From contig JAPEVC010000001.1 in assembly GCA_027946555.1 (NCBI GenBank), positions 359,324 to 423,323 of the forward strand: a stretch of DNA of 64,000 nucleotides. Direction: 5' to 3'. Below the pieces are notes generated by a model. The model was not told the origin of the DNA and made no database searches. It saw nothing but the letters and a program-made list of their open reading frames with translations. A program made the translations under genes and the position numbers. How positions within the stretch are numbered: position 1 is the stretch's first letter; each line of letters opens with the position of its first letter. Of the stretch, positions 34,541 through 46,465 are shown piece by piece. The DNA is from Gnomoniopsis sp. IMI 355080 (taxonomy: Eukaryota; Ascomycota; Sordariomycetes; Diaporthales; Gnomoniaceae).

Positions 34541-36382
34541 AATTTCAGCATTGGAACTGGAGAAACTGGGACTTTGATTGACTTACGATACCCTAGATTG
34601 ATGCAACAGCTCTCGAAAGCAAATATGCCACCGACAGATCGGCAGTTGTAGACGTCGACAACACAGGTTTTATTTCCATCCGAGTCGTTACGTCCACACA
34701 TTCACACGTCACTGTAGGTACTATGAGTTTCATGGCCTCGTGCCACTTCTGGGCCTAGTAGGTCTTGCACTCTACCGTGAGAAGATTATCATTGTCCCAT
34801 TGACTTCATATTGTAGTAGTTGATATCGTGGCGGCCGTCGGGGATGACGTTGAATGGACAAACTAGTGGCCCGGGGATTAGAATGGTGCTGAGTACCATA
34901 CTGCACTCCGATGCTGCTCCAACTACCGTGGGTATTCTTTGGAATGATCAGTTTTCTAGGTCAAATTTGGCGTCTACGAGGCGCCCTCGCCGCCGCCCTC
35001 GCCGCAGAATTGTCCCTACTCCCAAATTTGACGGGCGGCCTAAATGAGATCTGTCTGAGTGCATACACCGCGGCACATTCAAAGGCTCCCAACCAAGCCC
35101 TCGCCACTTGGCTCGCCTTCACCTGCAGCAATATGCGTCACCGGTCATCAAGAAGGTCAGTTACCACTGGCTTTGCGCTACCCTTGTCCCTTCCCATTCA
35201 GGGAGGGTTAGAGTTGCACATGAGCGCGTAGCCGCTCGGAGCGAGAAGAACGGTATGTTCAAAGTCTAGACACAGAGATGTGTTAAATACACGCTCATGT
35301 CATGGACCGCGGGGCCAGTAGTTTGTATCTTCGATTGGGTTGTGTTACGATTTACTCGAGGATAGGAAATGCGTTTCGATTATATCCCGGAGAGTGTTGT
35401 GGAGGTTACAATTTCATTTCGACGCTTGCATTCGGGTATATACAAGCTGGTAGGATCATATTTGAAGCTCATAGGGCTGTACATTTCCATCAACGAGGAG
35501 AACAGAGTTTCACCAAATTTTACAAATCTTCACTATGTGAAACCTCCGTCAGGGTCGTCAATTCTATGTTCATCCCCTGTCAACCTCGTGAGCAGGTTGA
35601 TCGGCCTGCTTGCACCAAATTCAATTGCATCCTCGAAACCTCTACCACAACAAGCCCACAGATAAACTAGAGTGAATATTCTATGGTTGTCCCTGAGTGG
35701 CTCAACCGATAAAATTACGGCACTATATTCCTGTAGGGAAAAGCAGAAGGTCAATGAATTCACACCAAGTCTCGCTTGTTATCGACTGTACCCATCTTTC
35801 ACATACCCGAAAATCTCCTACATTTATCCTCCCAACGGCCTAGGGAGTTATGATTTATGACACTCTGAAAGGGAATTCAAGCCAAGACGAAAGCAAAGTT
35901 AAATGCCAAAGAGGAGTTTTCAAACTTAGATGAGGCCAGGGGCTGAGCAGAAATGGGAGACTTTCAAGAGGTTCGTGGACGTTGAACAGTTGGTCACGGA
36001 GGCCCCGAGAAAACATTACCGAGGATTTTCTTGCGTATGATTATGGGGTCAAAGCATACATATTGGCACAGCCATTACGACCGTGTTTTGTTGACAGAGC
36101 GCGCCGATGGAGTCACTCTCTAGTACGAACAATTAGACACTCAATGGATATCTTGCTTTTTTTGGTGACCATCAATTTGCTTGTCTTTTCTATGAGGGAA
36201 TCTAGCTAGATACACAGTCAAGACGAAGATGACAATCAAAATGAGGCCCTAGAATGGCCCTCGAGGCGCGTGACTCAGTGTGGTATCCCGCGTGAAAGTC
36301 ATAACACGATTAAAGTTAGACCCCCGCCATCCCCAATCCTTCCCTGGCATCATATCGTGAGAAAGAAGAAAAAAAGACTCGC
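34541..36382. other. Convergent intergenic region, no gene supported
   Basis: 1.84 kb between the 3' ends of ESS2 (+) and eEF1B-gamma (-). A 106-codon plus-strand frame at 34911-35231 (hydrophobic start, Ala/Leu-rich) is the best candidate but has no family match I recognise. A CGCCGC/CTCGCC simple repeat lies at 34981-35010. Confidence 0.35.
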
Positions 36383-38041
36383 TTATTTGAAGACCTTGCC
36401 GGAGGCGTGCTTGTACTCCTTGCCGTTATCAACGACAGGCTTGTCCCAGGTCCACTGGGCCTCAACGTAGGCCCTGTCCTCAGGGTTGTTGGGGTCGAGC
36501 TTGGTGAACTCGTAGCTCTCGTAGTCGGGAGCGACATCGAAGACAGGCTTGAACTCGTCGCCGCGGATGACAAAGGCTCCCTCAATGATGGAGTCGTTGT
36601 TCTCGCCGTACACGGAGGCACAGCCGAACACATACTTGCGAGAACCCTCCATACGGGTGTTGAAGCCACCAATCAGGTTGTTGGACATGAAGGTGAGGGT
36701 GAGCTCATCGTTGTACTTGTACCTGCACTTCCAGATGGAGTACTCGGTGAAGGGAACGTTCTCCCAGAACCACTTCATGGAGTCAGCCTCGTCGTGGTTG
36801 GAGTAGTAGCGCTTCCACTCATCAAGAGCGAAGCTGGCCTTAGGCAGAGCCTCGAGAGGGTGCTTGGGCTTGGGAGCCTCAGCAGGGGCCTCGTCCTCCT
36901 CAGCAGCTTTTGGGGCAGCCTTCTTGGCCTCCTTCTTGGGCTGCTCGGGCTTCTTGGGGGCAACGTTGGTGAGCTTGGGCGTCTCGAGGAGCTCGAACTT
37001 GGGGGCGACGGCGGAGTAGATGGGCTGGTTGTAGACAGTCGAGTACCACCGGGAGATGTTGGGGTTCTCGGAGCGCCACTTAGTGTCGAAGAAGAACTCG
37101 AAGCCACGGGCGATGATGCCGGTGGCGAAGAGGTCAGCCAGGGTGATACGCTCGCCAACGAGGTAGGTGTGGTGCTTGAGGTGCTCCTCAACGGTGGCAA
37201 TGGCCTTCGCGGCAGCCTTGGAAGCGTCGTCGACGGTCTTCTTGTTGTAGGGGTCACGGCCGATCAGAGGGCGGTACCACTTGCCCATATTGGGAAGGAC
37301 TTCGGTCTGTACCATTTCATGTCAGCAATTGTAGTGATGTAAAGGAGGCAGGCGTCGAGACTTGCGTTGAAGTAGCTCATCCACTTCAAGATGGAGGCAT
37401 AGTCCTGCTTGGTCTTGCCGAGGAGAGTGGTCTTCTCGTTTTGGGACTAGACACGACAAGTCAGCTATGTTCAAGAGCTTGCGTCCTCCTCATCACCGGT
37501 GGCCGGGGAGCCAAATGGGTAGTGCTCAACGAGGGTCCTACATACGGTGACTGTTTGCAAGTTAGCTCGGTTTCTTCCAATGACGTTTGGAGCATAGGTA
37601 GGAAAGTGCCATTGCGATCAGAAGGGTACATTATCAACAAATGATTTGTTCAGTCAGGGATAACAATAATGCTTATTAGAAGCAATATTCATCACATTGC
37701 GGTGGTATTGTGTGGGAGACGAGCGAGCCGGGCATAGGGGTCACTTACTGTAGATGGCGATGGCCATGCACTCGTACAGGACGTAGCCATCCTGGCCCTC
37801 GAAGGTAGGGACCTTGCCAAGCTTGTTGAGCTTCAGGTAGTCGGCAGAAGGGTTGGTAGTATCGACCTCAACGATCTCGAGGTCGAGATCGTTGGCCTTC
37901 GCCACGGCGCGGATGGCCGTGGAGCGAGGGTTGTTCTGTCGCGGGGGGTCTGTGTCAGCTCATTGCGATTGGTGATGTTTGGCGAGATCCTCAGGAGCGA
38001 TAAATGCTTACCTCGTAGGTGTAAAGCTTACCGAAGGCCAT
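36383..38041 (-). CDS. Translation elongation factor 1B gamma (eEF1B-gamma)
   Basis: Five exons on the minus strand, 38041-38012, 37935-37749, 37550-37546 (a 5-nt microexon), 37446-37366 and 37306-36383, give 408 residues, the normal family size. Residues 1-80 are a GST-N thioredoxin-like fold (MAFGKLYTYE, KVPTFEGQDGYVLYECMAIA). A GST-C domain follows to about 210, then a Lys/Ala/Glu linker (KKPEQPKKEAKKAAPKAAEE) and the C-terminal EF1G domain (LPKASFALDEWKR, YNDELTLTFMSNN, KVFK end). The protein scaffolds the eEF1A nucleotide-exchange complex in the cytosol. The microexon supplies the Ile-Thr between AIAIY and SQNEK and is needed to keep phase. The last intron uses a GC donor (GCAAGT at 37365). 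The promoter is shared with uS9m. Confidence 0.95.
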
Positions 38042-38400
38042 CTTTGCTTTGATTGCTCTCGACAAGGACGTGGAAGTTGGTTTGTGTTGAGGATGGTTCG
38101 GGGAGTTGAGTCAAAGGGGAGAAGACGAGGTTGGGCGCTGGCGAATTTTCAATTTTGAGATCGACCCCGCGGCAGAAATCAACAGCTGTTAGTGCGCACA
38201 GTGACGCCTGGGGAGCTCGCTAACACATCCAAAAAAGGTGGGTCTTTGGGCCTCGCTCATTGGCCAGCGCCAAGATTCAACTTTCCTCAGTGTCTGAATT
38301 TCCTGCTCATCCATCAACCGCCGGCCAAAGATCCACAACAACGGGCGCCCCGAGTGCGCAGTGGTCATGAGGAGGTAGCACTTCGACAAAAGAAAACCAA
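38042..38400. promoter_or_regulatory. Divergent promoter between eEF1B-gamma and uS9m genes
   Basis: 359 bp between two ATG codons, one for a cytosolic translation factor and one for a mitochondrial ribosomal protein. No gene lies within. Confidence 0.6.
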
Positions 38401-39580
38401 ATGGCATCTCTCCGGCCAGCCTTCACGCAATTGAGAGGTCGATGCCGCACCTCGACGTCGCAATGCCAGCAGCTCCGACACATGCTGCAAGGCCTGCACC
38501 TCAGCCCGAAGGCCAGACACACGAGGCCGCTTTCGACACGTCCTTCCGGACCCAATGACGCCCTTTCGAAAAATGAACTCGCCGCCGCCTCAGAGGCAAA
38601 TCCGGGGCTAGGGTTCATGGACCCAAGTTCTGAGATGACCTCAAATTCAAACGCGACAGAGAGGCTACCGGGGCGGTGGAGCGAAGGCGAGGGCTTCCAG
38701 AGGGGATTTGACCATCGGCCACTGGTGAACCGTCCCCAATGGGGCGATCGTCCACAACAAACTGAAGAGGGTCAAGTGGACAAGGAAACACATTGGCACG
38801 CGCGAGCCGTGCCGGTATCACCATCCTACTTCTCCAGGCAGCCAGAGTTCAACGATAGCTACCTGCTGCTGCAGAAGCTGATGCGTAAACACGCACACCT
38901 CCCCACCGTGCCATCGGACCAGCTTGAGAGGGTGGCATTCAGGACGCTGAAGGACTATCGACTAGCTGTAGGCGAGGAAATCAAGGCCTCAGAGTACGCC
39001 AGGTGTATGTCTCTCGTAAGGAGGTTGAACAAGATTCACCCCAAGCTCGCCCCATCAACCATAAAGGACGCAATTGCCCCATTTACGCGCGACATCAACC
39101 CGCATATCCACAAAGCCAAGGACATCCCCGTGGACAAGTTTGGGAGGACACTAGGCGTGGGCAAGAGGAAGACGTCGGTTGCTCGCGCCTGGGTCGTTGA
39201 GGGAGTGGGGGAGGTCCTCGTGAATGGCAAGTCGTTGGCAGACGCCTTTGGGCGCGTCCACGACCGTGAGAGCGCGGTCTGGGCGCTCAAGGCCACGGCC
39301 AGAACGGACAAATACAACGTGTGGGCGCTTGTCGAGGGTGGAGGCACAACCGGGCAGGCGGAAGCTCTCGCAATGGCTGTTGGTAAAGCCCTAATGGCTC
39401 ATGAACCGGCTTTGAAGCCAGCCCTTCGGCGAGGTGAGTGGACACCTCCACACATATTTCACGAACCTGATACTAACACACTGTTCAGCTGGCGTCGTCA
39501 CCCGCGACCCCAGAGGTGTGGAGAGAAAAAAGCCCGGTCACCGCAAGGCCAGGAAGAAGCCAGCCTGGGTCAAGCGTTAA
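38401..39580 (+). CDS. MRPS9: Mitochondrial small ribosomal subunit protein uS9m (MRPS9)
   Basis: Two exons, 38401-39433 and 39489-39580, with a 55-nt intron (GTGAGT...CAG), give 374 residues. The N-terminal 50 residues are Arg/Ser/Gln-rich, a mitochondrial targeting type. A fungal-specific extension runs to about 230. The uS9 domain is clear: GVGKRKTSVARAWVVEGVGE, LVNGKSLADAF, GGGTTGQAEALAMAVGKAL. The second exon adds the basic C-terminal tail AGVVTRDPRGVERKKPGHRK ending KKPAWVKR, which in uS9 proteins reaches the P-site tRNA. The intron removal is required for this tail. Confidence 0.95.
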
Positions 39581-42320
39581 GATGGACGTGTTTTCTGTGG
39601 TCCTTGCTGTGGTTCTACTACAACATCCCCTCATGTACAAAAAGTATCACAATCCAATTTGGACGTCTACACCCAATTAGCACCCAAGATTCCGTGACGG
39701 AGCGAGGACGAGACGAGTTTCCATTCGGGCTCTCGGTGTCTTACACGTGTCCAGAGAACACGGCAAGTCGGCACTCATCAATGCCAATAGTATCATGCCT
39801 GATCTAAGACCTCGCCACCTGACCGTTGCTTCGATCTTACCGTTGTTTTTTTTATAGAAAAATGGTTGAAAAAAAGTTGAAATGAATGGGAGGCATGAAG
39901 GTGAACCTACGACCTAGCAGAATTGGCGGCGCATGAAGTAATATACCGTGTGATATACACATCCAGGCATCAAGGTGAGAGCCCAGGCGGCCGTTGACGG
40001 TCCCTGGAGACATCTAGCTTCGCCCACAAGGTCAACCCAGGCTCGAGCTGGCGCCCTTTGACGTCCCATTTTTGGTGCCTTACATCACAGGCTTAGTGCA
40101 GGCTTCGAGGAATGATCAGCAGTTGGGCCTTTTTGAGGGTGTAAATGTGCGAAGACTGTTGCACTCGGCTTTGGATGAAAAATGTTTCAGCACGTACCCT
40201 GGATTTTTTCTCGAACCTGGTTCAATTTGGTGCCTGATCATATGCGCATTATTGGCCACCCATCGCGGGCTTGGTAAGGTCGAATAGCCCAGTGGTTCGT
40301 CAGCAACAAGGATTTTTCCAAATCGACCTGATCACCCTCAGGGACTCTGAGCAAATCGCCTCGAATGAAGCACGGGGGTGTAAAATTTGAAATGAATAAG
40401 GCTCAAGATGACGCCTGCAAGTCGAATTCGCATCGCATATCCAAGACGAGTGCCTCATTCCGTTTATGCCGCCGCTCATGCCTCCGCCTACTGGGGTATA
40501 GCTCTGTTTCGAGTTTTAAGCCCAGGGATAGTGCTTGATCGGGCTTGCTGTGGCTTGATCCATGGCCAATGTATGCACATACGGACCTACAGACGAAGCG
40601 GGAAATTCATTCCTTCAGATTTCTGGAAACTGTTGATCGTGACGAGATGTTGCCTAGTGCCAGGAGTCATTCCTATTGGCTGTCTTTGCAGATCTGGTCC
40701 AACAATTGCACCTTTCTGCAAGTACTATGTACTGTACCTAGACGTCTACTGCGGTACAGGCCATCACTATCGTCTGTCGACCCATCTGCGCCATGTTGTG
40801 GCGCGTGAGTGAAGTGAAGCCATATCGACTCTGGGAATTCGGAGATGACCGTGTGTTTCGGGAATCTCCTCAGCCCAAGCCAGGTTAGAGAGAGGTGCTC
40901 CTTTTTAAAGGCCATTGGTGGTCGCAAGGGTGGGTCGCCCGCCTCATCCAAGATGGGCAACGACTGGTCGCCTTGTCAGGGCTGAAGGGATCGCCGACAA
41001 TGCAGATATTCCAAGCCATTGGCTGGCATTGACTGCGTGCAAATCTTAGGTGAGGAGCCTGACTATCAGACTATCTGAACAGACCCATTCAGTTTTTTTC
41101 AAGCCTTCTTGGTCTTCACCTTTTCTGGACTCTTCCCGGGGGAGGTGGGGTGGGGAGGCGTTATTTGCTCTTGGGGCCAAATTGTGCTTTGTACTGTACC
41201 TCCAGTCTTCCAATCTATTAGCCAAGGCGTTCCACCTGTGTGCAGATGCAGGCGCATATCCCGGACGCCTCTTCCGTAGATTTTCGAAAAGCCAATTGCG
41301 CCGTGTCATTGGTCAATGGGCCTGACAAAATTACTCGTCATGGCCGGAAGATTCTGTCAGAATCTTCATCAACTTCATCAAAACACGGCGATTTGTTGCT
41401 GATGACGGGGAACGACTCGCGGGATTCGCAGGCAATTGCCACACGGTGTCCATCAGGGCCGTGCTATCACACTGCATTGCGCCCACTCTGCTCTCATTCA
41501 CTGTCGCAAGCTAGCACTGCAAAAGGTAGAGTAATGGAGAGGAAGTCAATTTCCATGTTGCGCTACTTCTTGTCATCCCAGGTCACGCACGTCGTCACTG
41601 GGCTGCGGTGGGGCAAACGCGTCTCCACCACACCTGCAGATGCACATGCAAGCTTGCAGAGCTTCTCGATGCCACTCTTCCACCACTACCGGCTTTGAGC
41701 GTTCAGACCGCTTCGATGAACCCGCATTCACTACGACCGCGTAACATCAGCCTGGCTCTCATCCATACAAATCTCGTGTTTATTGATTTGCTATCCCGGT
41801 AGCCCCCCAGTGTGTATGTAGATACTGTTGTCCACACATGACATGAAAATCATGTCCAACTGCTTCAATACTCCATCGACACACCTACCTTACTAAAACA
41901 TGCGAGTCAGCAAGCTGAAACAAGGAAGATCCACGCCACCGGAGTTCTGTGGTACCTGTAGCAGCACGCCCCCATGCTCGGCAATCGTGAAGACCCTCGC
42001 TATGATAGGCTGGGTGGATGAAAGGGGGTGCAAGCCCGGTCGATACCCCTTGCACGGCGCAAGCAACATCAGAGCAAGATGCGGCCCACTCATGCACGGG
42101 CCGAGATCTGCTCTCTCCCATCTTTTTCAACGACATGCCTTGCCGTTTGCGGCCTGCAGCTCTTCCATCCTCAGCAATCGGAGGGATGTGGTTCGTAGTG
42201 GCAAGGGAACAACAAGTCTCCGGTGTCCTGACCTGACGGACCGCTCGCATCGCTTCGATCAGTCGGGGCGTCTTAGCTGCTCACCGTCTTATTCGATACG
42301 AATCATCTACTGGACGAGCC

Positions 42321-42393
42321 AGTCCTGCAAGTGTCGTGCATTGCTTGCATTGCTTGCTTTGCTTGCGCCATGCTTGCGCATGCTTGCAGGACT
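42321..42393. repeat. Perfect 11-bp inverted repeat flanking a TTGC-rich tandem array
   Basis: The arm AGTCCTGCAAG (42321-42331) is the exact reverse complement of CTTGCAGGACT (42383-42393). Between them, 51 nt contain repeated GCTTGCATT, GCTTGCTTT and GCTTGCGC units. The arrangement could form a hairpin in RNA or a cruciform in DNA. Confidence 0.8.
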
Positions 42394-42398
42394 GCCCT

Positions 42399-42427
42399 CC
42401 ACCACCGCCACCACCACCACCACCATC
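42399..42427 (+). repeat. CAC trinucleotide microsatellite
   Basis: Nine near-perfect CAC/CCA units with a single G interruption (ccaccaccgccaccacc and on). It follows directly after the inverted repeat, in non-coding DNA. Confidence 0.85.
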
Positions 42428-45400
42428 CACTGCCGCTAGCTTGCCATGTCCAACGCTATGCAACAAAGTTTTGCACGATTAGATGAGGCTCAATCACCTC
42501 TGTGCCTTAGTAGAGCCAATCGGTTGGGCATCAATTGCCGGGCGTTGACCGCTGCTGGGTCCTTGTCCTGGGAAAGCCTCACCTTCCAACAAGCTTCCCG
42601 AGGTCACCCACTAGCTCCGGTCTATGCTCACAAGGGTGAGCCAACAAGCAGCAAGCCGGGGCAGTTTTGAACGTCGTGCCGTCCTCTTGCAGCACACTCA
42701 ACTGCAAACGAACATGCGGCCATCATCCGAGCTGTACGCAGTATCATACCCAGCCTCCGGCTTTTTCCTGTTCCGATGCCCTGCTGGAATCATGTCTCAA
42801 AGCTCACGAGCAAGATGTCAACTCTTTTGTAGTGAATTGATTTCGGAGTAAAAGTAGTAGACAGAGATGACGATGATGAGTTTGGTGTAACAGGCAGCAG
42901 GGCTCCATATCCGGCAGAGAATCTCTGACTAGCAACACACCCGGATGGACCAGCTTCAACGCAACCGTCGCAGCACCGAAACTTGCTGCCCTGTCTGATA
43001 CGGTAAAGCAACAGTCATCTGCATGTCATACTGTCGGAGCTACCAACATCACAACTTGAGTCAAGTCAAGAAAGGCAAGCACAAAACAGGATCTAGTCAT
43101 ATTTCACACAGATTAAGGTTCAATGCTCCGACAAGATGCTGGTCTTGCACGTAGGCCTGGGCACCTCAACACCTTCGTTGCCCGTACAACATCACATCAC
43201 ATTGCGGTTGGCGAGTCTGAGACCAGACCCCCTGCCGTTGCTGTGTGCGCGCTCGGCCTCGGGTTCGCCTTCGACATTAATAACTGACATCTATATATCG
43301 ACGTCGACCTTGAGTCCTCCACCGTGTCTCGGGTCGAACAGGCTTTAGCCCTGGGGCAAATCCTGTTCACCTTTCCCACGCATGGTTTCCCAGTCCGTCT
43401 CACGTGCCGCAACTGGACAAGAGCGCTATGACCGAGGCCGTACGATGTTCAATAGCGACAGACCCCCCAAACGCGGCCGAATGTCCAGGGCTGATGTAAC
43501 GTGCGGATGCTCATCTCCATCAGATGATGATGGAGCGGTGCAACCTTTTTCATCCTTTTTCTCTCACCTTTGGAACTGAAGAGGAAAGGGCCCTTTCTGT
43601 TCGTTGACCTGCCAACAAGCAAGGTCACTACTGGGGCGCCATTGGGCTGATGTTTAGGGAGATTTGCTTTTTCCGATTTGATAGATCTGATTGACCAGCA
43701 TGACCCAGCCTCTGAAAAGAAAGGTCCGAAGATCTGACTGCCATCCCCACGCGAGAAATTGGAGCCTGGGTCGCAATTCTCAGCCTCAATTGGAAGATCT
43801 CTCTTGATCGAGGGATTGTATATACACGGGAACTTCCGTCATATGTTCAATACACTCTGCGCAATTGTCAACCAGTCCTTCTGTATCATTTCTGTTTTCT
43901 TTTCAACCACAGCAAGAAGCGACGAACCCTGGCATGTGTGCCGATATATATGAGACGTCTTTGCAACTCCAACCCGAGTTTGTAAGATTAAACCTCAGGG
44001 GGGCATATGCACCTTGCACATGTGTGCCTAACGGGATCGAGACCTTACTTTGGGTCATGGCTTGGTCAGTCTTGGTGTTCTGTGCATTCTGACCTTTGAG
44101 GTGGCAGTGTGGCTGCCTCTCAATTGGCCTACATAAATACCTCCTAGAATAGCAATGTGACTGTTGAACTTTCCTGCCAGGCGGATGTGTACGAGGCTTA
44201 CCAAGGGTACCTTGGCAAGTACTACGGTTCAGGCAGGTATAAATCAATCAGTGAGTGCATCTGATATTTCTTGCCAAAAAGAGCATGGAGAAAGTCGTCG
44301 ATGAATTGACTGCGCATTCATCTCTCTCAAAGCTGACATCACATTGCGTTCGGGAAGACATACCAGACTGGGCAGCTGACACACATCGAGATCGGGTTGA
44401 TATTCCGACCTTTGCTCATCTGTCCTATCAATCATTGCCCACATTTGGGAATCCTCTTGCCCTCGGCGAATTGAACGTCTTGACCATATATCGCCTGCGT
44501 ATTTTGCACCTTGCGTTCACACAGAGACAGACTGCTTGGTGGAAGGTTTTACATTGCCCAGTCACCTAATTTTTCTTGGACCCCGAGACAACATCAGTCC
44601 GGCTTACCAGACAAGGTAATTCCAAAAAGCACCTCACCTTCCGCTAGACCTCTACAGCATCCATGCCTCACCAAAGACAAAAGATTTCTAGCTGCTGCTA
44701 TTAAAAATATTGGTAATCTAACAAACATTATACCGCTCCTGTCGTCCCAGCGCCACAAGTCTCTTGGGTCGTTACCAGCCTCAAAGCACCGTTCCCTTTT
44801 CTGTGGACCCCTTCCCATCCTTTCAGCCGAGACACAGGTACCGTACCATGCTCGAGAGGTACTTCGGTACGCCCCCCTTCTTGCGGAATCAGCCAACCTG
44901 GGACTCGTCGATCCGGTGGGGACCTTGCAACTTTACGGTACCGGTACTTGCGGCCCTGGCAAGTTCTGGGCCTCCCCTGACTGAGCTTTTTGCTGTCTTG
45001 GAGACCACAATCTAGGTACAAACCACACACCCCTCCTCTTGCCTACTCCCACACCACCGCAAGTCATCAAGTCAATCCCGACCCTCAACTATTCAACAAG
45101 CCCTCTGCTCGTGCAACAGAATCCACGAGCATCCTCTCACGCTCGTCCCTTCCGTCTGCGAGAGGCTTGTTTGCAACCTTGCTACCGTGGACCAGCGCCC
45201 TTGTTCCATGATCCGTTATCACCATCTCGACCCTTACGCCTCCTCGGGCTGCTGGCTGGGATCTGTGTGATCGAAGCTACTGCCACGGGACGAGTAGACG
45301 TGTCTGCTCTAGTAAGAAGCTTTCTAGATTGGGCGCCCAGGCCTAATCGCGCTACTTGTTCCAACTTGGGCGCAGCTAGGATTGATCCCCTCCTGATATA

Positions 45401-46465
45401 AAACTCGGCCCAACTGCCCTTTCTCAAGCCGGCGTCTCCCTGCCAGAAAGTCTTCTGTCAACCCCTCTAGGGTCCTGTACCAGACTTTGTTCTTCCTCCT
45501 CTCCACTGACGCGCCCACCCAGACCGCACTCGGGCTAGGCGCAAGCTACGGAGAAGACGTTGCTGGGCGCATCAAACGGGTGACTCGGACGTCTGGGTCA
45601 TCCGGACTTTCGACTGTTCCTGTGAGACCCTGGTGCGGCTTTCCTGGGCCGGCGAGATCTTCAAAGCCACAACTTGTCATGCGAGGAGTTCGATGCGTGG
45701 GCCGCCAGGATCCTCCCAGTTGACCAACACCAGCCGTTTGACAAGTCATCTTCACCAGCATTCGCGCAATTTGCTGGCATTATTTTCTTGCTAGCCAGGC
45801 CAGAGAAAGACCTTCCTCTGTGGGACATCTCTCGCGCACGTCGCGACTTTTCCACCCGCGTCCCCTTTGGACGAGGCATGATCTCCTGCCCTCTAGCGCA
45901 AACCAAGCCCACTCACTGCCCAAGCGCATACTAAACTTCGACCCGACCCCTCCCCATCCCACCTTTCCCGTTGACCTTGTGGACTCCGAGCCTTTCCCGC
46001 TCTCTACGACGCGAAGCACATCTTGCTATCTGACGAAACACGGCCCACAACTGGACGTGTTGTGCTGCATCAAAACTCCGTTCCGCAACCATCAACACAT
46101 TGTGCAACAGAGACCTAGCGAGAAATCCCTTTCCCGCACTCCACAAGCCAAAAAAAGAAGAAAAAAAAGCCGCTTGCAGAATACGCCGCAAGCTTGCCTG
46201 GTCGGCGTCGTACCTCGTCAAGGGACATACCTTGTCTGCACCACCTGCGAACGTTGCGCCGAGTCTTTTTCCTCGACACGGCGCGATTCTTGACCACGAA
46301 CACGTCTCACGGCGCACTCCTCGCTCGAGTGCTACCTAAGGCGACGGTCGCGTAGCCGAATCGCGTTGCAAACTGGCCCTTTTGACCCCGCCAGCAGTGT
46401 TGCAGGCGAAGCAAGGGGTGGGCTCGCCAAACAAGGCGTTAGGTATCAACGCGCTTCCTGGGGGC

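Larger units (their letters stand above)
39581..46465. other. 6.9-kb gene desert upstream of the Q-rich gene
   Basis: No reading frame on either strand is convincing; those present (for example 41900-42439 on +) are short and low-complexity. Contents seen: GTAC-palindromic elements at 40721-40740, 41191-41200, 44856-44876 and 44937-44955; a hairpin with TTGC repeats at 42321-42393; and a CAC repeat at 42399-42427. The last ~1.4 kb (45.0-46.4 kb) is pyrimidine-rich and looks like a long promoter/5' leader of the Q-rich gene. A non-coding transcript or upstream non-coding exons are possible. Confidence 0.45.

Noticed and set aside
34911..35231. 106-codon Ala/Leu-rich plus-strand frame
   Set aside because: Starts with ATG but lacks any family feature and lies in a 3' convergent gap; not enough to call.
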